Assembly: GCA_905372875.1 (NCBI GenBank)
Contig: CAJPQU010000014.1
Coordinates: 1-20,655 of the forward strand
Direction of reading: 5' to 3'
Source: an uncultured Schwartzia sp.
GTDB lineage: Bacteria > Bacillota > Negativicutes > Selenomonadales > Selenomonadaceae
Length of the DNA: 20,655 nucleotides
A program made the position numbers and the translations under genes. Positions 1 through 7,219 of the stretch are shown here, in pieces. The first letter of the stretch is position 1. Each line of letters begins with the position of its first letter. The notes under the pieces are model-generated. The model was not told the DNA's origin. It did not search any database and saw nothing but the letters and a program-made list of their open reading frames with translations.

Positions 1-1
1 A

Positions 2-778
2 CAGCATCTTGATGGAGCAAAAAAATTTCTGTCACCGGAAATCGCTATAGCGGTACAAGAAACCTTAGGCGCCGATATTATTATGGCCTTTGATGAATGC
101 GTCCCATATCCAGCGGGTCACGAGTACACGGAGCAATCATTGGCGCGTACACTGCGCTGGGCGAAACGCTGTCAGAAGGCCATGACCCGACAGGATCAGG
201 GACTGTTTGGCATCGTGCAGGGGGGAATGTTCAAAGACCTTCGCTTGGCCAGCGTGGCGGCATTGACAGATATGGATATGCCAGGATACGCGATAGGCGG
301 TCTCAGCGTTGGCGAACCGAAAACGTTGATGTATGATATCTTAGACTACACAACGGAATATTTACCGGCCAATAAGCCGCGCTACTTGATGGGCGTGGGA
401 ACACCCGATTGTCTGGTGGAAGGAGTGGCCCGGGGAATTGATATGTTCGATTGCGTCTTTCCCACACGTGTGGCACGCAATGGAATGGCCATGACATGGA
501 TGGGACGTATCGTTATAAAGAACCGAGTGTATGCTCACGATTTTCGTCCCATAGAGGAAAATTGCGGCTGTTATGCCTGCCGCAACGGGTTCACCCGTGC
601 TTATATCCGCCATCTCGTTCGAGCTGGAGAGATTTTTGGATTACGGCTCCTGACGCTCCATAACCTGTGGTTCCTACAGAAATTTATGCGCTGCTTGCGA
701 CAGGCGATTTTAGATGATAGCTTCGGTACTTTTCGGGGGGATTTCTGGCGAAATTACCAAGAAAGCCAGATATCGTAA
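2..778 (+). CDS. tgt: Queuine/preQ1 tRNA-guanine transglycosylase, 3' part
   Basis: Exchanges guanine 34 in the anticodon of GUN tRNAs for preQ1 in queuosine synthesis. The gene is cut by the window edge: the frame is open from base 2 and gives 258 residues, so roughly the first 110 of a usual 370 or so are missing. Visible family motifs are FDEC, GIVQGG, GLSVGEP, MGVGTP and the segment IDMFDCVFPTRVARNG, which carries the catalytic aspartate. A C-terminal zinc site follows (CGCYAC and the His of TLHNL). Compared with the usual C-x-C-x-x-C-x-N-Y-[ST]-R-A-Y, this copy has one extra residue (NGFTRAY). It is followed 68 bp later by yajC, the usual neighbour in Firmicutes. Identification is firm; the missing N-terminus is only a window effect. 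Confidence 0.95.
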   Translation, partial: QHLDGAKKFLSPEIAIAVQETLGADIIMAFDECVPYPAGHEYTEQSLARTLRWAKRCQKAMTRQDQGLFGIVQGGMFKDLRLASVAALTDMDMPGYAIGGLSVGEPKTLMYDILDYTTEYLPANKPRYLMGVGTPDCLVEGVARGIDMFDCVFPTRVARNGMAMTWMGRIVIKNRVYAHDFRPIEENCGCYACRNGFTRAYIRHLVRAGEIFGLRLLTLHNLWFLQKFMRCLRQAILDDSFGTFRGDFWRNYQESQIS

Positions 779-796
779 AAAGGGAAATCATATTTT

Positions 797-824
797 TTGT
801 CGAATAATATTATTTCGGAATAAT
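797..824 (+). promoter_or_regulatory. Possible promoter ahead of yajC
   Basis: TTGTCG (797-802) and AATAAT (819-824) are separated by 16 bp, matching the vegetative consensus at 4/6 and 5/6 positions, in an AT-rich gap upstream of the yajC ribosome binding site. The octamer GAATAATA occurs twice here. yajC may still be read through from tgt, so this could be secondary or fortuitous. Confidence 0.35.
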
Positions 825-846
825 AGCGTTCATAAGGAAGGGAGAC

Positions 847-1185
847 ATGAACTTGGAACAGCTTCAGACATTTTTTGCCGCCTATTCGCCGATTATCATG
901 CTTGTGGTAATGTATTTGGCGTTTCATTTTTTCTTGATTCGACCGCAAAAGGCAGAGAAAGCCCGACGAGAGGACATGCTGCAACATCTTCATAAAGGGA
1001 ATAAGGTGATGACGGTGGGGGGGATTTACGGCGAAATCCTTGAACTTAAAGACAACGTCATTGATCTAAAGGTGGCGGAGCAAGTAGTCATTCAAGTGGC
1101 ACGGGCTTCTATTTCAGTCAATCTCACGCAGGGAAACTCTGTTAAGGATGAACCGACGGAGAAAACATCCTCCGAAGAGCAATGA
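847..1185 (+). CDS. yajC: Preprotein translocase accessory subunit YajC
   Basis: A 112-residue single-pass membrane protein that associates with SecDF at the SecYEG translocon. One hydrophobic segment lies at about residues 14-32 and is followed by the family signature FFLIRPQKAEKARR. The soluble part contains the conserved glycine-rich stretch GNKVMTVGGIYGEI, and the C-terminal tail is charged. The start is supported by GGAAGGGAG a few bases upstream. It lies after tgt and upstream of secD and secF, as in many Firmicutes, though here three other genes separate it from secD. Its stop overlaps the next start in an ATGA, which suggests translational coupling. Confidence 0.95.
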   Translation: MNLEQLQTFFAAYSPIIMLVVMYLAFHFFLIRPQKAEKARREDMLQHLHKGNKVMTVGGIYGEILELKDNVIDLKVAEQVVIQVARASISVNLTQGNSVKDEPTEKTSSEEQ

Positions 1186-1760
1186 CGACAGACATCTTGG
1201 CGATGAAAAAGGCGCTTCGTCAAGAGGCGTTGAGGGCGCGGCGCAGTCTATCCCCCTCTCAGCGTCTGGCATACAGCGCAGCCATTGGAAAGCGATTGCA
1301 GAAACAACCGGTTTTCCTTGCCGCACCTCGTGTTTTCGCCTATGCATCTCTGGATGATGAGGTGCATACGGAGGCTATGCTTCGAGCTATGCTGGCTCGA
1401 GGACAGGAGGTCTGTCTTCCTTACATTACTGGGAAATGTCGCATGGAGGCTGCAATGCTTTCTCACATGGATGACTTAACAGAGGGCATTTATGGGATAC
1501 GGACGGTCAAGGCAGCTGTGCGCCATATCGTCGACCCGAAAAGTATTGACTTGGTCCTCGTCCCCGGCGTAGCTTTCAGTCCTTCGGGAAATCGACTGGG
1601 AATGGGCGGCGGTTTTTACGATGCCTTTCTCCCACGGGCGATGAAAGCCTTTCGCCTCGCTTTAGCGTATCAATGCCAAATTTTCCCCGCAATTCCCGTG
1701 GGGGATAATGATGTCGGCGTCAATATGGTGCTTACGGAGAATGGTATTTTACAAGAATAA
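1182..1760 (+). CDS. 5-formyltetrahydrofolate cyclo-ligase
   Basis: Converts 5-formyl-THF to 5,10-methenyl-THF with ATP, returning the stored folate to one-carbon metabolism. The 192 residues match the usual length of about 180-200. The N-terminus carries the typical KKALRQEALRARRSL pattern. The nucleotide/phosphate-binding region is VPGVAFSPSGNRLG running into GMGGGFYDAFL (residues about 127-150). The C-terminus has the conserved VLTENG. The start at 1182 overlaps the yajC stop (ATGA). An in-frame ATG at 1203 is an alternative and would begin right at the conserved lysines. It is in the same operon as yajC, with no obvious functional tie to secretion. Confidence 0.93.
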   Translation: MTTDILAMKKALRQEALRARRSLSPSQRLAYSAAIGKRLQKQPVFLAAPRVFAYASLDDEVHTEAMLRAMLARGQEVCLPYITGKCRMEAAMLSHMDDLTEGIYGIRTVKAAVRHIVDPKSIDLVLVPGVAFSPSGNRLGMGGGFYDAFLPRAMKAFRLALAYQCQIFPAIPVGDNDVGVNMVLTENGILQE

Positions 1761-1778
1761 AAAACGGTAAGGAATGTC

Positions 1779-2495
1779 ATGCAGATGGAAATTAAGGTAG
1801 GGATAGCCCGAACGTCAAAATATGCTATGGATTACTGCGGCGACAGTTGTGATATTGCGGAACGTCCGCATGGCGGTATATCGGCCGTCATTGCCGACGG
1901 ACAAGGAAATGGCTTGGCAGCTCATCATACCAGCAGTTGGGTTGTCAATAAAGCGGTGTCTCTTATTGCTGATGGAACGAGAGATGGCGCGGTAGCGCGC
2001 GCCGTTCATGATTATCTTTACGCGATGAAAGACCGTAAAGTTTCATGTACCCTGACGGTTTTGAGTGCCGAAGTGGAAACAGAAACGGTAGTGATCAGCC
2101 GCAATTCCAACTGTCCAGTCATTGTTTGGACAGAAGAATATGAAACTGTTTATGACGAGGCGGTAGGGCCCATCGGCGTGAACCGCCACATGAAACCTTT
2201 GATGTATCAAGTACCGTTTGCCCCCGGGATGATGGTGGTTTCTTATACTGATGGCGTTCAGGCAGCAGGGAAAAAACGCGGCGGGGCAACGGCCGATTTT
2301 GAAAAAATCATGAAGATCATCCGGGAAAATCATGCCTCCGAAGCGGAGTACGTTGCCCGCAGTATTTTAGAATATGCTTTGGAATTGGATCATGCGCAGG
2401 CGGGAGACGATATGACCGTGGTGGTCATGGGTATCGTCGGAGAGACGCCACCCGGGCCAAAAATCGAGCAATGGGCGGCGTCTTACCCTTATTGA
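1779..2495 (+). CDS. SpoIIE/PP2C-family serine phosphatase
   Basis: A 238-residue stand-alone phosphatase domain of the SpoIIE/RsbU/RsbX group of metal-dependent PP2C enzymes, which dephosphorylate Ser/Thr on regulators such as anti-sigma-factor antagonists. Visible signature positions are GDS near residue 22, VIADGQGNG (about 38-45, metal-binding Asp40), SYTDGV (Asp158) and AGDDMTVVV (Asp210/211). There is no sensory PAS/GAF domain and no membrane segment, so it is more like RsbX than RsbU or SpoIIE. The start has a TAAGGA site 5-10 bp upstream. It ends 11 bp before the next gene, the small P-loop protein. No STAS or anti-sigma kinase gene is in the window, so its substrate is unknown. Confidence 0.85.
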   Translation: MQMEIKVGIARTSKYAMDYCGDSCDIAERPHGGISAVIADGQGNGLAAHHTSSWVVNKAVSLIADGTRDGAVARAVHDYLYAMKDRKVSCTLTVLSAEVETETVVISRNSNCPVIVWTEEYETVYDEAVGPIGVNRHMKPLMYQVPFAPGMMVVSYTDGVQAAGKKRGGATADFEKIMKIIRENHASEAEYVARSILEYALELDHAQAGDDMTVVVMGIVGETPPGPKIEQWAASYPY

Positions 2496-2506
2496 GGAGA
2501 CAGGAT

Positions 2507-2860
2507 ATGAGAATCGCGGTGGTGGGAGTTTGCGCTTCTGGCAAGACGACGCTGGTACAGGGGTTACGGGAAGCGGGGTATGACGCCTATAACGTGGCTC
2601 AGGAACATTCGGGTATTCATGATTTCTGGAACAAGCGCCATCCGGATATTTTGGTGATGATCGACGCTACACTGTCAGCGATCAAAAAGCGGCGTGTGGT
2701 CTATTGGGATGAGGAGCGGCTGCAAGTCCAGCACCAACGATTGGCGGACGCTCGCAGCCATGCTGATCTATATATCCAGACAGATGCACTGACGGCCGAA
2801 GAAGTTCGACAAAAGGTCGTTGCCTTTATCACATCATATAACAACCGGACAGAGGATTAA
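2507..2860 (+). CDS. Small P-loop NTPase/kinase-like protein
   Basis: A 117-residue protein with a clear Walker A motif at the N-terminus (GVCASGKTT, residues 7-15) on a hydrophobic first strand (RIAVVGV). A second hydrophobic strand ends in an acidic residue (DILVMID, 47-53). The C-terminal half has a pattern seen in adenylate- and shikimate-kinase-like folds (YWDEERLQ, then ADLYIQTD). I cannot name a substrate. The start at 2507 is chosen because GAGGAG lies 7 bp upstream; an in-frame ATG at 2471 would overlap the phosphatase gene and lacks a site. It follows the phosphatase by 11 bp and precedes secD closely, so the two look like a co-expressed pair. Confidence 0.75.
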   Translation: MRIAVVGVCASGKTTLVQGLREAGYDAYNVAQEHSGIHDFWNKRHPDILVMIDATLSAIKKRRVVYWDEERLQVQHQRLADARSHADLYIQTDALTAEEVRQKVVAFITSYNNRTED

Positions 2861-2896
2861 TATCAATCATTGTCCGGGAAATTATATAGGAAATGC

Positions 2897-4162
2897 ATGA
2901 GGAAAGGACGAAAGCCGTTGCGAAAAGAAGAATTGATAAAATTGTTGACGGTGATTGCTGTGATCATCGGCGCTTTCATCGCCTTTGTATCGCCTCTGGC
3001 CTATTCCATTCGGCAGGGATTGGATTTACAGGGCGGAACCCATGTCGTTTTGGAAGCGGAAGATACGCCCGAGGCGGTGGTGAATGACGATGCCATGGAG
3101 CGCGTGGTGCGCATTATGGAAAAACGCGTCAATGAATTAGGGCTAACGGAACCGATTATCCAGCGTCAAGGAGCCCGACGGATCATCGTAGAACTACCGG
3201 GAATTAAAGATCCGGACAAGGCGATCCAGGTGATCGGCAAGACGGCCATGCTGGAATTTCAGGATGAAGCGGGGCATACCGTACTCACGGGGACTGATCT
3301 GAAAGATGCTAAGGAACAGACAGATCAACAGGGACAGAACCTGGTGGCCCTTGATTTCAGTGATGAGGGCGGCCAGAAATTTGCTGACCTTACCATGAAA
3401 AATGTGGGGAAACGCATCTCTATTCTGCTGGATGGAGAAGTGCTGACCTCGCCGAATGTCAAAGAACCTATTACCGGTGGACGTGCTGTCATTACCGGCT
3501 CCCGTACTCTCGAAGAAGCACATGATTTAGCGATCTTATTACGCAGCGGCGCGTTGCCGGTAAAAGTGAATATCATCGAGACACGTACCGTGGGACCGAC
3601 CTTGGGACAGGATTCCAAGGATAAGAGTGAATTTGCTTTTTCCATCGGGATTGGGGCGGTTCTTCTCTTCATGTTGTTTTTTTATCGCTTGTCTGGTTTC
3701 ATCGCCGATATCAGTTTGATGGCTTATGTCCTCATGCTGCTGGCCGCGCTGAAATTCCTGGACGCTACCCTGACGCTGCCGGGGGTGGCGGGTATCATTC
3801 TCTCCATTGGCATGGCAGTAGACGCAAATGTTTTAATCTTTGAACACTTTAAAGAAGAATATCGAGCAGGGAAAACATTGCGCGCGGCGATGAATTCGGG
3901 ATTTAAGCGAGCTTTTACCACGATCTTTGACTCCAATATCACGACGATCATCGCAGCGATTGTGTTGTTTATGTTTGGCACGGGATCCATCCGCGGCTTT
4001 GCCATTACCCTCGGTCTTGGTGTCGTACTCAGTATGTTGACGGCGATCTCGCTTACTCAGTACATGCTGAAACTGCTCATTGGAGCCAATTTATTCCAGA
4101 ATCCCTTTGTTTTCGGCACCGGTCGAAACGAAGAAGCGGGGGAGGTGACGCGGCATGCCTGA
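2897..4162 (+). CDS. secD: Protein translocase subunit SecD
   Basis: Membrane subunit that, with SecF, uses the proton-motive force to pull and release translocated proteins. From the ATG at 2897 it has 421 residues, typical of the short Firmicutes SecD. The layout is: TM1 at about residues 13-34; the conserved DLQGG just after it (43-47); a large extracytoplasmic P1 region; then five closely packed TM segments from about 245 onward, with the RND-type motif GMAVDAN (305-311). Three starts are possible: TTG 2870 (no good site), ATG 2897 (ATAGGA six bases upstream), and TTG 2918 (GAGGAAAGG upstream). The choice changes only a short basic leader. It overlaps secF by 8 bp. Confidence 0.96.
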   Translation: MRKGRKPLRKEELIKLLTVIAVIIGAFIAFVSPLAYSIRQGLDLQGGTHVVLEAEDTPEAVVNDDAMERVVRIMEKRVNELGLTEPIIQRQGARRIIVELPGIKDPDKAIQVIGKTAMLEFQDEAGHTVLTGTDLKDAKEQTDQQGQNLVALDFSDEGGQKFADLTMKNVGKRISILLDGEVLTSPNVKEPITGGRAVITGSRTLEEAHDLAILLRSGALPVKVNIIETRTVGPTLGQDSKDKSEFAFSIGIGAVLLFMLFFYRLSGFIADISLMAYVLMLLAALKFLDATLTLPGVAGIILSIGMAVDANVLIFEHFKEEYRAGKTLRAAMNSGFKRAFTTIFDSNITTIIAAIVLFMFGTGSIRGFAITLGLGVVLSMLTAISLTQYMLKLLIGANLFQNPFVFGTGRNEEAGEVTRHA

Positions 4163-5078
4163 ATTTGATATCGTTGGACGGCGAAAGATTTGGTATGCCA
4201 TCTCGCTCTTGGTAATCATCCCCGGTATTTTCTGTATGTTCCTTAAAGGATTCAATTTTGGCATTGATTTCACGGGCGGAACCATTATCGAATTGCGTTT
4301 TGATGCTCCGGTGGGAATACAGAACGTCCGCGAGGTCATGAAAGCGTATGATCTGGATAACAGTACGATCCAGCTTTCCGGTGAAGCAGCCGACGTGACC
4401 GAAGCACGGGATGTCATGATTCGTACAGTGGATATAGATGAGACGGAGCGAAAGGCTGTCATGGCTTCTTTGAGAGATACATTAGGAAATTATACGGTCC
4501 TGCGAGAAGAAAAAGTCGGGGCCACCATGGGCGCTGAGCTTCTTCTCAACGCCCTTTGGGCGACGCTTCTTTCCTGGGTACTCATCGTGGTCTATGTGTC
4601 CTTCCGCTTTGAGTTCAAATTTGGGCTGGCAGCGGTCTTGGCGCTGGTGCATGATGTATTGGTGGTGTTGGCCGCTTTTTCCTTTACGCAGCGTCAGTTG
4701 GATTCATCCTTTGTCGCCGCGCTTTTGACTATTGTCGGCTATTCTATCAATGATACCATCGTCATTTTTGACCGAATTCGGGAAAATCTGAAACTCCATT
4801 TTCGGCGCGGCGGCGACATTGCCAAGTTGGCGAACCGCAGCATATATCAAACGCTGACACGATCAATCTATACCGTCTGCACTGTATTGTTCACCACGTT
4901 CGCCCTATACTGGTTCGGTGGCGATACCACAAAGGATTTCTCTTTTGCTCTCTTAGTAGGATTTTTGAGCGGCTGTTATTCTTCTATTTTCATTGCCAGC
5001 CCTCTCTGGGTGACCTTGCGCAGTATGGGGGAACGGCGGAAACTTCAAAAACCGGTGGTAACCAAAGTTACTCCCTGA
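4155..5078 (+). CDS. secF: Protein translocase subunit SecF
   Basis: Partner of SecD in the SecDF complex. The 307 residues are normal for the family. TM1 is at about 12-30, followed by the family motif FGIDFTGG (35-42), a soluble loop to about residue 125, and five TM segments. The conserved transmembrane motifs are LVHDVLVV (164-171) and YSINDTIVIFDRIREN (196-211). Its start lies 8 bp inside the end of secD, strongly suggesting coupled translation. The gap after it contains a strong hairpin with a T run (5118-5179). Confidence 0.97.
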   Translation: MPEFDIVGRRKIWYAISLLVIIPGIFCMFLKGFNFGIDFTGGTIIELRFDAPVGIQNVREVMKAYDLDNSTIQLSGEAADVTEARDVMIRTVDIDETERKAVMASLRDTLGNYTVLREEKVGATMGAELLLNALWATLLSWVLIVVYVSFRFEFKFGLAAVLALVHDVLVVLAAFSFTQRQLDSSFVAALLTIVGYSINDTIVIFDRIRENLKLHFRRGGDIAKLANRSIYQTLTRSIYTVCTVLFTTFALYWFGGDTTKDFSFALLVGFLSGCYSSIFIASPLWVTLRSMGERRKLQKPVVTKVTP

Positions 5079-5117
5079 GGTAAGGGACGCTGTATCATAA
5101 AAACATAAACAGAAGTG

Positions 5118-5179
5118 CCGCGTTGTCAGCACTGTATTCCGCTGACAGCGGATACAGGGAGCGACGCGGTTCTTTTTTT
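5118..5179 (+). terminator. Hairpin plus T-run between secF and recJ, with a competing fold
   Basis: Outer stem CCGCGT (5118-5123) pairs with ACGCGG (5164-5169), directly followed by a T-rich run to 5179. Inside it, CTGTAT-T-CCGCT (5132-5143) pairs with AGCGG-ATACAG (5147-5157) around a 3-nt loop. This looks like a rho-independent terminator. A different fold is also available: TGTCAGC (5124-5130) pairs perfectly with GCTGACA (5141-5147), extended by CCGC/GCGG, and would break the terminator. The element lies only 26 bp before recJ, so it may be an attenuator rather than a simple operon end. Confidence 0.65.
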
Positions 5180-5205
5180 AGACAAGGCACGGTAGGAGTG
5201 TGACT

Positions 5206-7173
5206 ATGGAAAAAATTTGGCGTATAGGCGAGCATAATGAAGCCGCCGAAAAGCGATTGGCCTCGGCAATAGGCGTCACGCCATTGATAGCGCGGCTTCT
5301 TTTACAACGCGGTATCACATCGCCTGAAGCAGCTCGCCGTTTTTTACATCCAGAAAAAGAGCAGACGTATTATGATCCTTTTTTACTGCAAGACATGGAG
5401 AAAGCAGTGAAGCGGGTCGAAAAAGCGGTAGCCAATGGCGAACAGATTCTTGTTTACGGCGATTACGATGTGGACGGCATTACGTCTTCCGCCCTTCTTT
5501 TGCGCGCGCTGAAGCGACTGGGTGCGAAAGCCAGCTACTATATCCCGACGCGCCAGGAAGGTTATGGGCTTCACGAAGAAACGCTGCACCGGTTTGCGAC
5601 GGCAAATGTATCGCTGGTGATATCCGTAGACTGTGGCATATCAGCCATAGAGGAGGTGACAGCGCTCCAAGGCAAACTTGATATCGTGATCACCGACCAT
5701 CATTTACCGGGACCGGTATTGCCTCCTGCCGTAGCGGTAGTTAATCCGCATCGTGCGGGGGAGATCTATCCTTTTCCTGATCTGGCCGGGGTGGGTGTCA
5801 CTTGGAAACTCTGTCAAGCACTTTGGAAAAAACTCCGTGGAACAGAATTTACGGAAGATCTGGAATTGGTGGCCCTGGGGACGGTCGCCGATATGGTACC
5901 GCTCTTGGATGAAAACCGTAAGTTGGTGCGGGAAGGACTCCGACGCTTGTCGGCCACTTCCATCATAGGATTAGCGGAATTACTTCGGGTATCGGGATTG
6001 GATCAGCAGACTGTCACCGCAGGGAGCGTCGGATTTATTTTAGGTCCGCGCCTGAACGCGGCGGGGCGATTAGGGACAGCCACCAAGGGCGCAGACCTGC
6101 TTTTATCGGAAGACCAAGAGAGTGCAGCTGTACTGGCTGAGGAGCTCAACGCAGCCAATGCAGAAAGAAAAGCCGTCGAGCAGGAGATTTTGGCGCAAGC
6201 AGAAGCACAACTCGCTGCCGTCGATACGAAAAAGGCTCGTGTCCTTGTCGTGGCCGGGGAGGGATGGCATTCGGGCGTCATCGGTCTGGTCGCTTCGCGT
6301 CTAACCGAAAAATACTATCGTCCTTCGGTCGTTATCCATTTACAAGATGGGGTAGGGAAAGGTTCTTGCCGCAGCATTCCTGGCTATAACATCTTTGATG
6401 CTCTGACTGCCTGCCGGGATACGCTGCTTCAATTCGGCGGGCATGCCATGGCCGCCGGCCTTTCTTTAGCGGCCGATAACGTGGAGGCACTCCGGAAGGG
6501 ATTGGAAAATTTTGCCGCTGCCCATTTAACACCAGGAGATTATATACCGGTATTGGAAGCGGCGGCGGAAATGAATCCAGCCGCGCTTACCCTTGATCTC
6601 TTGGATGAAATAACACAGTTGGAACCTTTTGGTATAGCGAATCCTCAACCGCTTTTCTTTTGCCGCGAGGTAACGGCTGACCATTTTCGCCTCATAGGAT
6701 CAGAACAGAATCATTTGAGCTTTTCGGTAGGAGGAACGCGAGTCGTGGGTTGGCGTATGAGTGAGGAAGCGCCTTTAGTAGAAGCCGGTTCCATTGATAT
6801 CGCCTACACGGCTGAGATCAATGAATGGCGCGGTGAGCGATATCCTCAGTGCCGCCTATCCGCTCTGCAGGAAGCGGTCAGTCGAAAAATATTTCCCAAT
6901 CGTGAGATTCTTGTCGTCGTATATCGTGCCTTAAAAGCTTTATCAGAAACCGGGAAACTTGCGGCGGATAAACGAAAGGTTGCCCGACAGTGCGGCGTCT
7001 CGGTCTATACCTTATCCTGCGCTTTTCATATCTTTATGGAACTGGGCCTAATTCAGCGTACGGAAGACAGCTGGCGGCTTCTTTCCCCATCTCAGCAAAA
7101 ACTATCTCTAAAGGACTCCGAGACGTTTGTTCGCGGGACGTTAAAGGAATCGGTGCCATGGTGTCAGTGTTAG
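5206..7173 (+). CDS. recJ: Single-stranded-DNA-specific exonuclease RecJ
   Basis: 5'-3' exonuclease on single-stranded DNA in recombination and mismatch repair. About 655 residues from the ATG at 5206, which sits 7 bp after TAGGAG; a GTG at 5200 is the alternative. The DHH-family motifs appear in order: YGDYDVDG (about 84-91), SVDCGIS (140-146), TDHHLPG (163-169), VNPHR (179-183) and GTVADMVPL (225-233). The DHHA1 part follows: GPRLNAAGR (280-288), HSGVIG (355-360), RSIPG (389-393) and GGHAMAAG (411-418). After the core and OB-like region there is an extra C-terminal segment of about 110 residues that looks like a winged helix (KRKVARQCGVSVYTLSCAFH), typical of Firmicutes RecJ. All key metal ligands are present. 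Confidence 0.96.
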   Translation: MEKIWRIGEHNEAAEKRLASAIGVTPLIARLLLQRGITSPEAARRFLHPEKEQTYYDPFLLQDMEKAVKRVEKAVANGEQILVYGDYDVDGITSSALLLRALKRLGAKASYYIPTRQEGYGLHEETLHRFATANVSLVISVDCGISAIEEVTALQGKLDIVITDHHLPGPVLPPAVAVVNPHRAGEIYPFPDLAGVGVTWKLCQALWKKLRGTEFTEDLELVALGTVADMVPLLDENRKLVREGLRRLSATSIIGLAELLRVSGLDQQTVTAGSVGFILGPRLNAAGRLGTATKGADLLLSEDQESAAVLAEELNAANAERKAVEQEILAQAEAQLAAVDTKKARVLVVAGEGWHSGVIGLVASRLTEKYYRPSVVIHLQDGVGKGSCRSIPGYNIFDALTACRDTLLQFGGHAMAAGLSLAADNVEALRKGLENFAAAHLTPGDYIPVLEAAAEMNPAALTLDLLDEITQLEPFGIANPQPLFFCREVTADHFRLIGSEQNHLSFSVGGTRVVGWRMSEEAPLVEAGSIDIAYTAEINEWRGERYPQCRLSALQEAVSRKIFPNREILVVVYRALKALSETGKLAADKRKVARQCGVSVYTLSCAFHIFMELGLIQRTEDSWRLLSPSQQKLSLKDSETFVRGTLKESVPWCQC

Positions 7174-7187
7174 ATTGATGATATAAT
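7159..7187 (+). promoter_or_regulatory. Possible promoter ahead of relA/spoT
   Basis: A perfect TATAAT lies at 7182-7187, starting 9 bp after the recJ stop and 33 bp before the relA start. With a 17-bp spacer the -35 would be TGGTGT (7159-7164), a poor match. The -10 is convincing, the -35 is not. Confidence 0.4.
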
Positions 7188-7219
7188 GTGGAACAAGAAT
7201 GAAGGGGAGGTGAGGCTGC

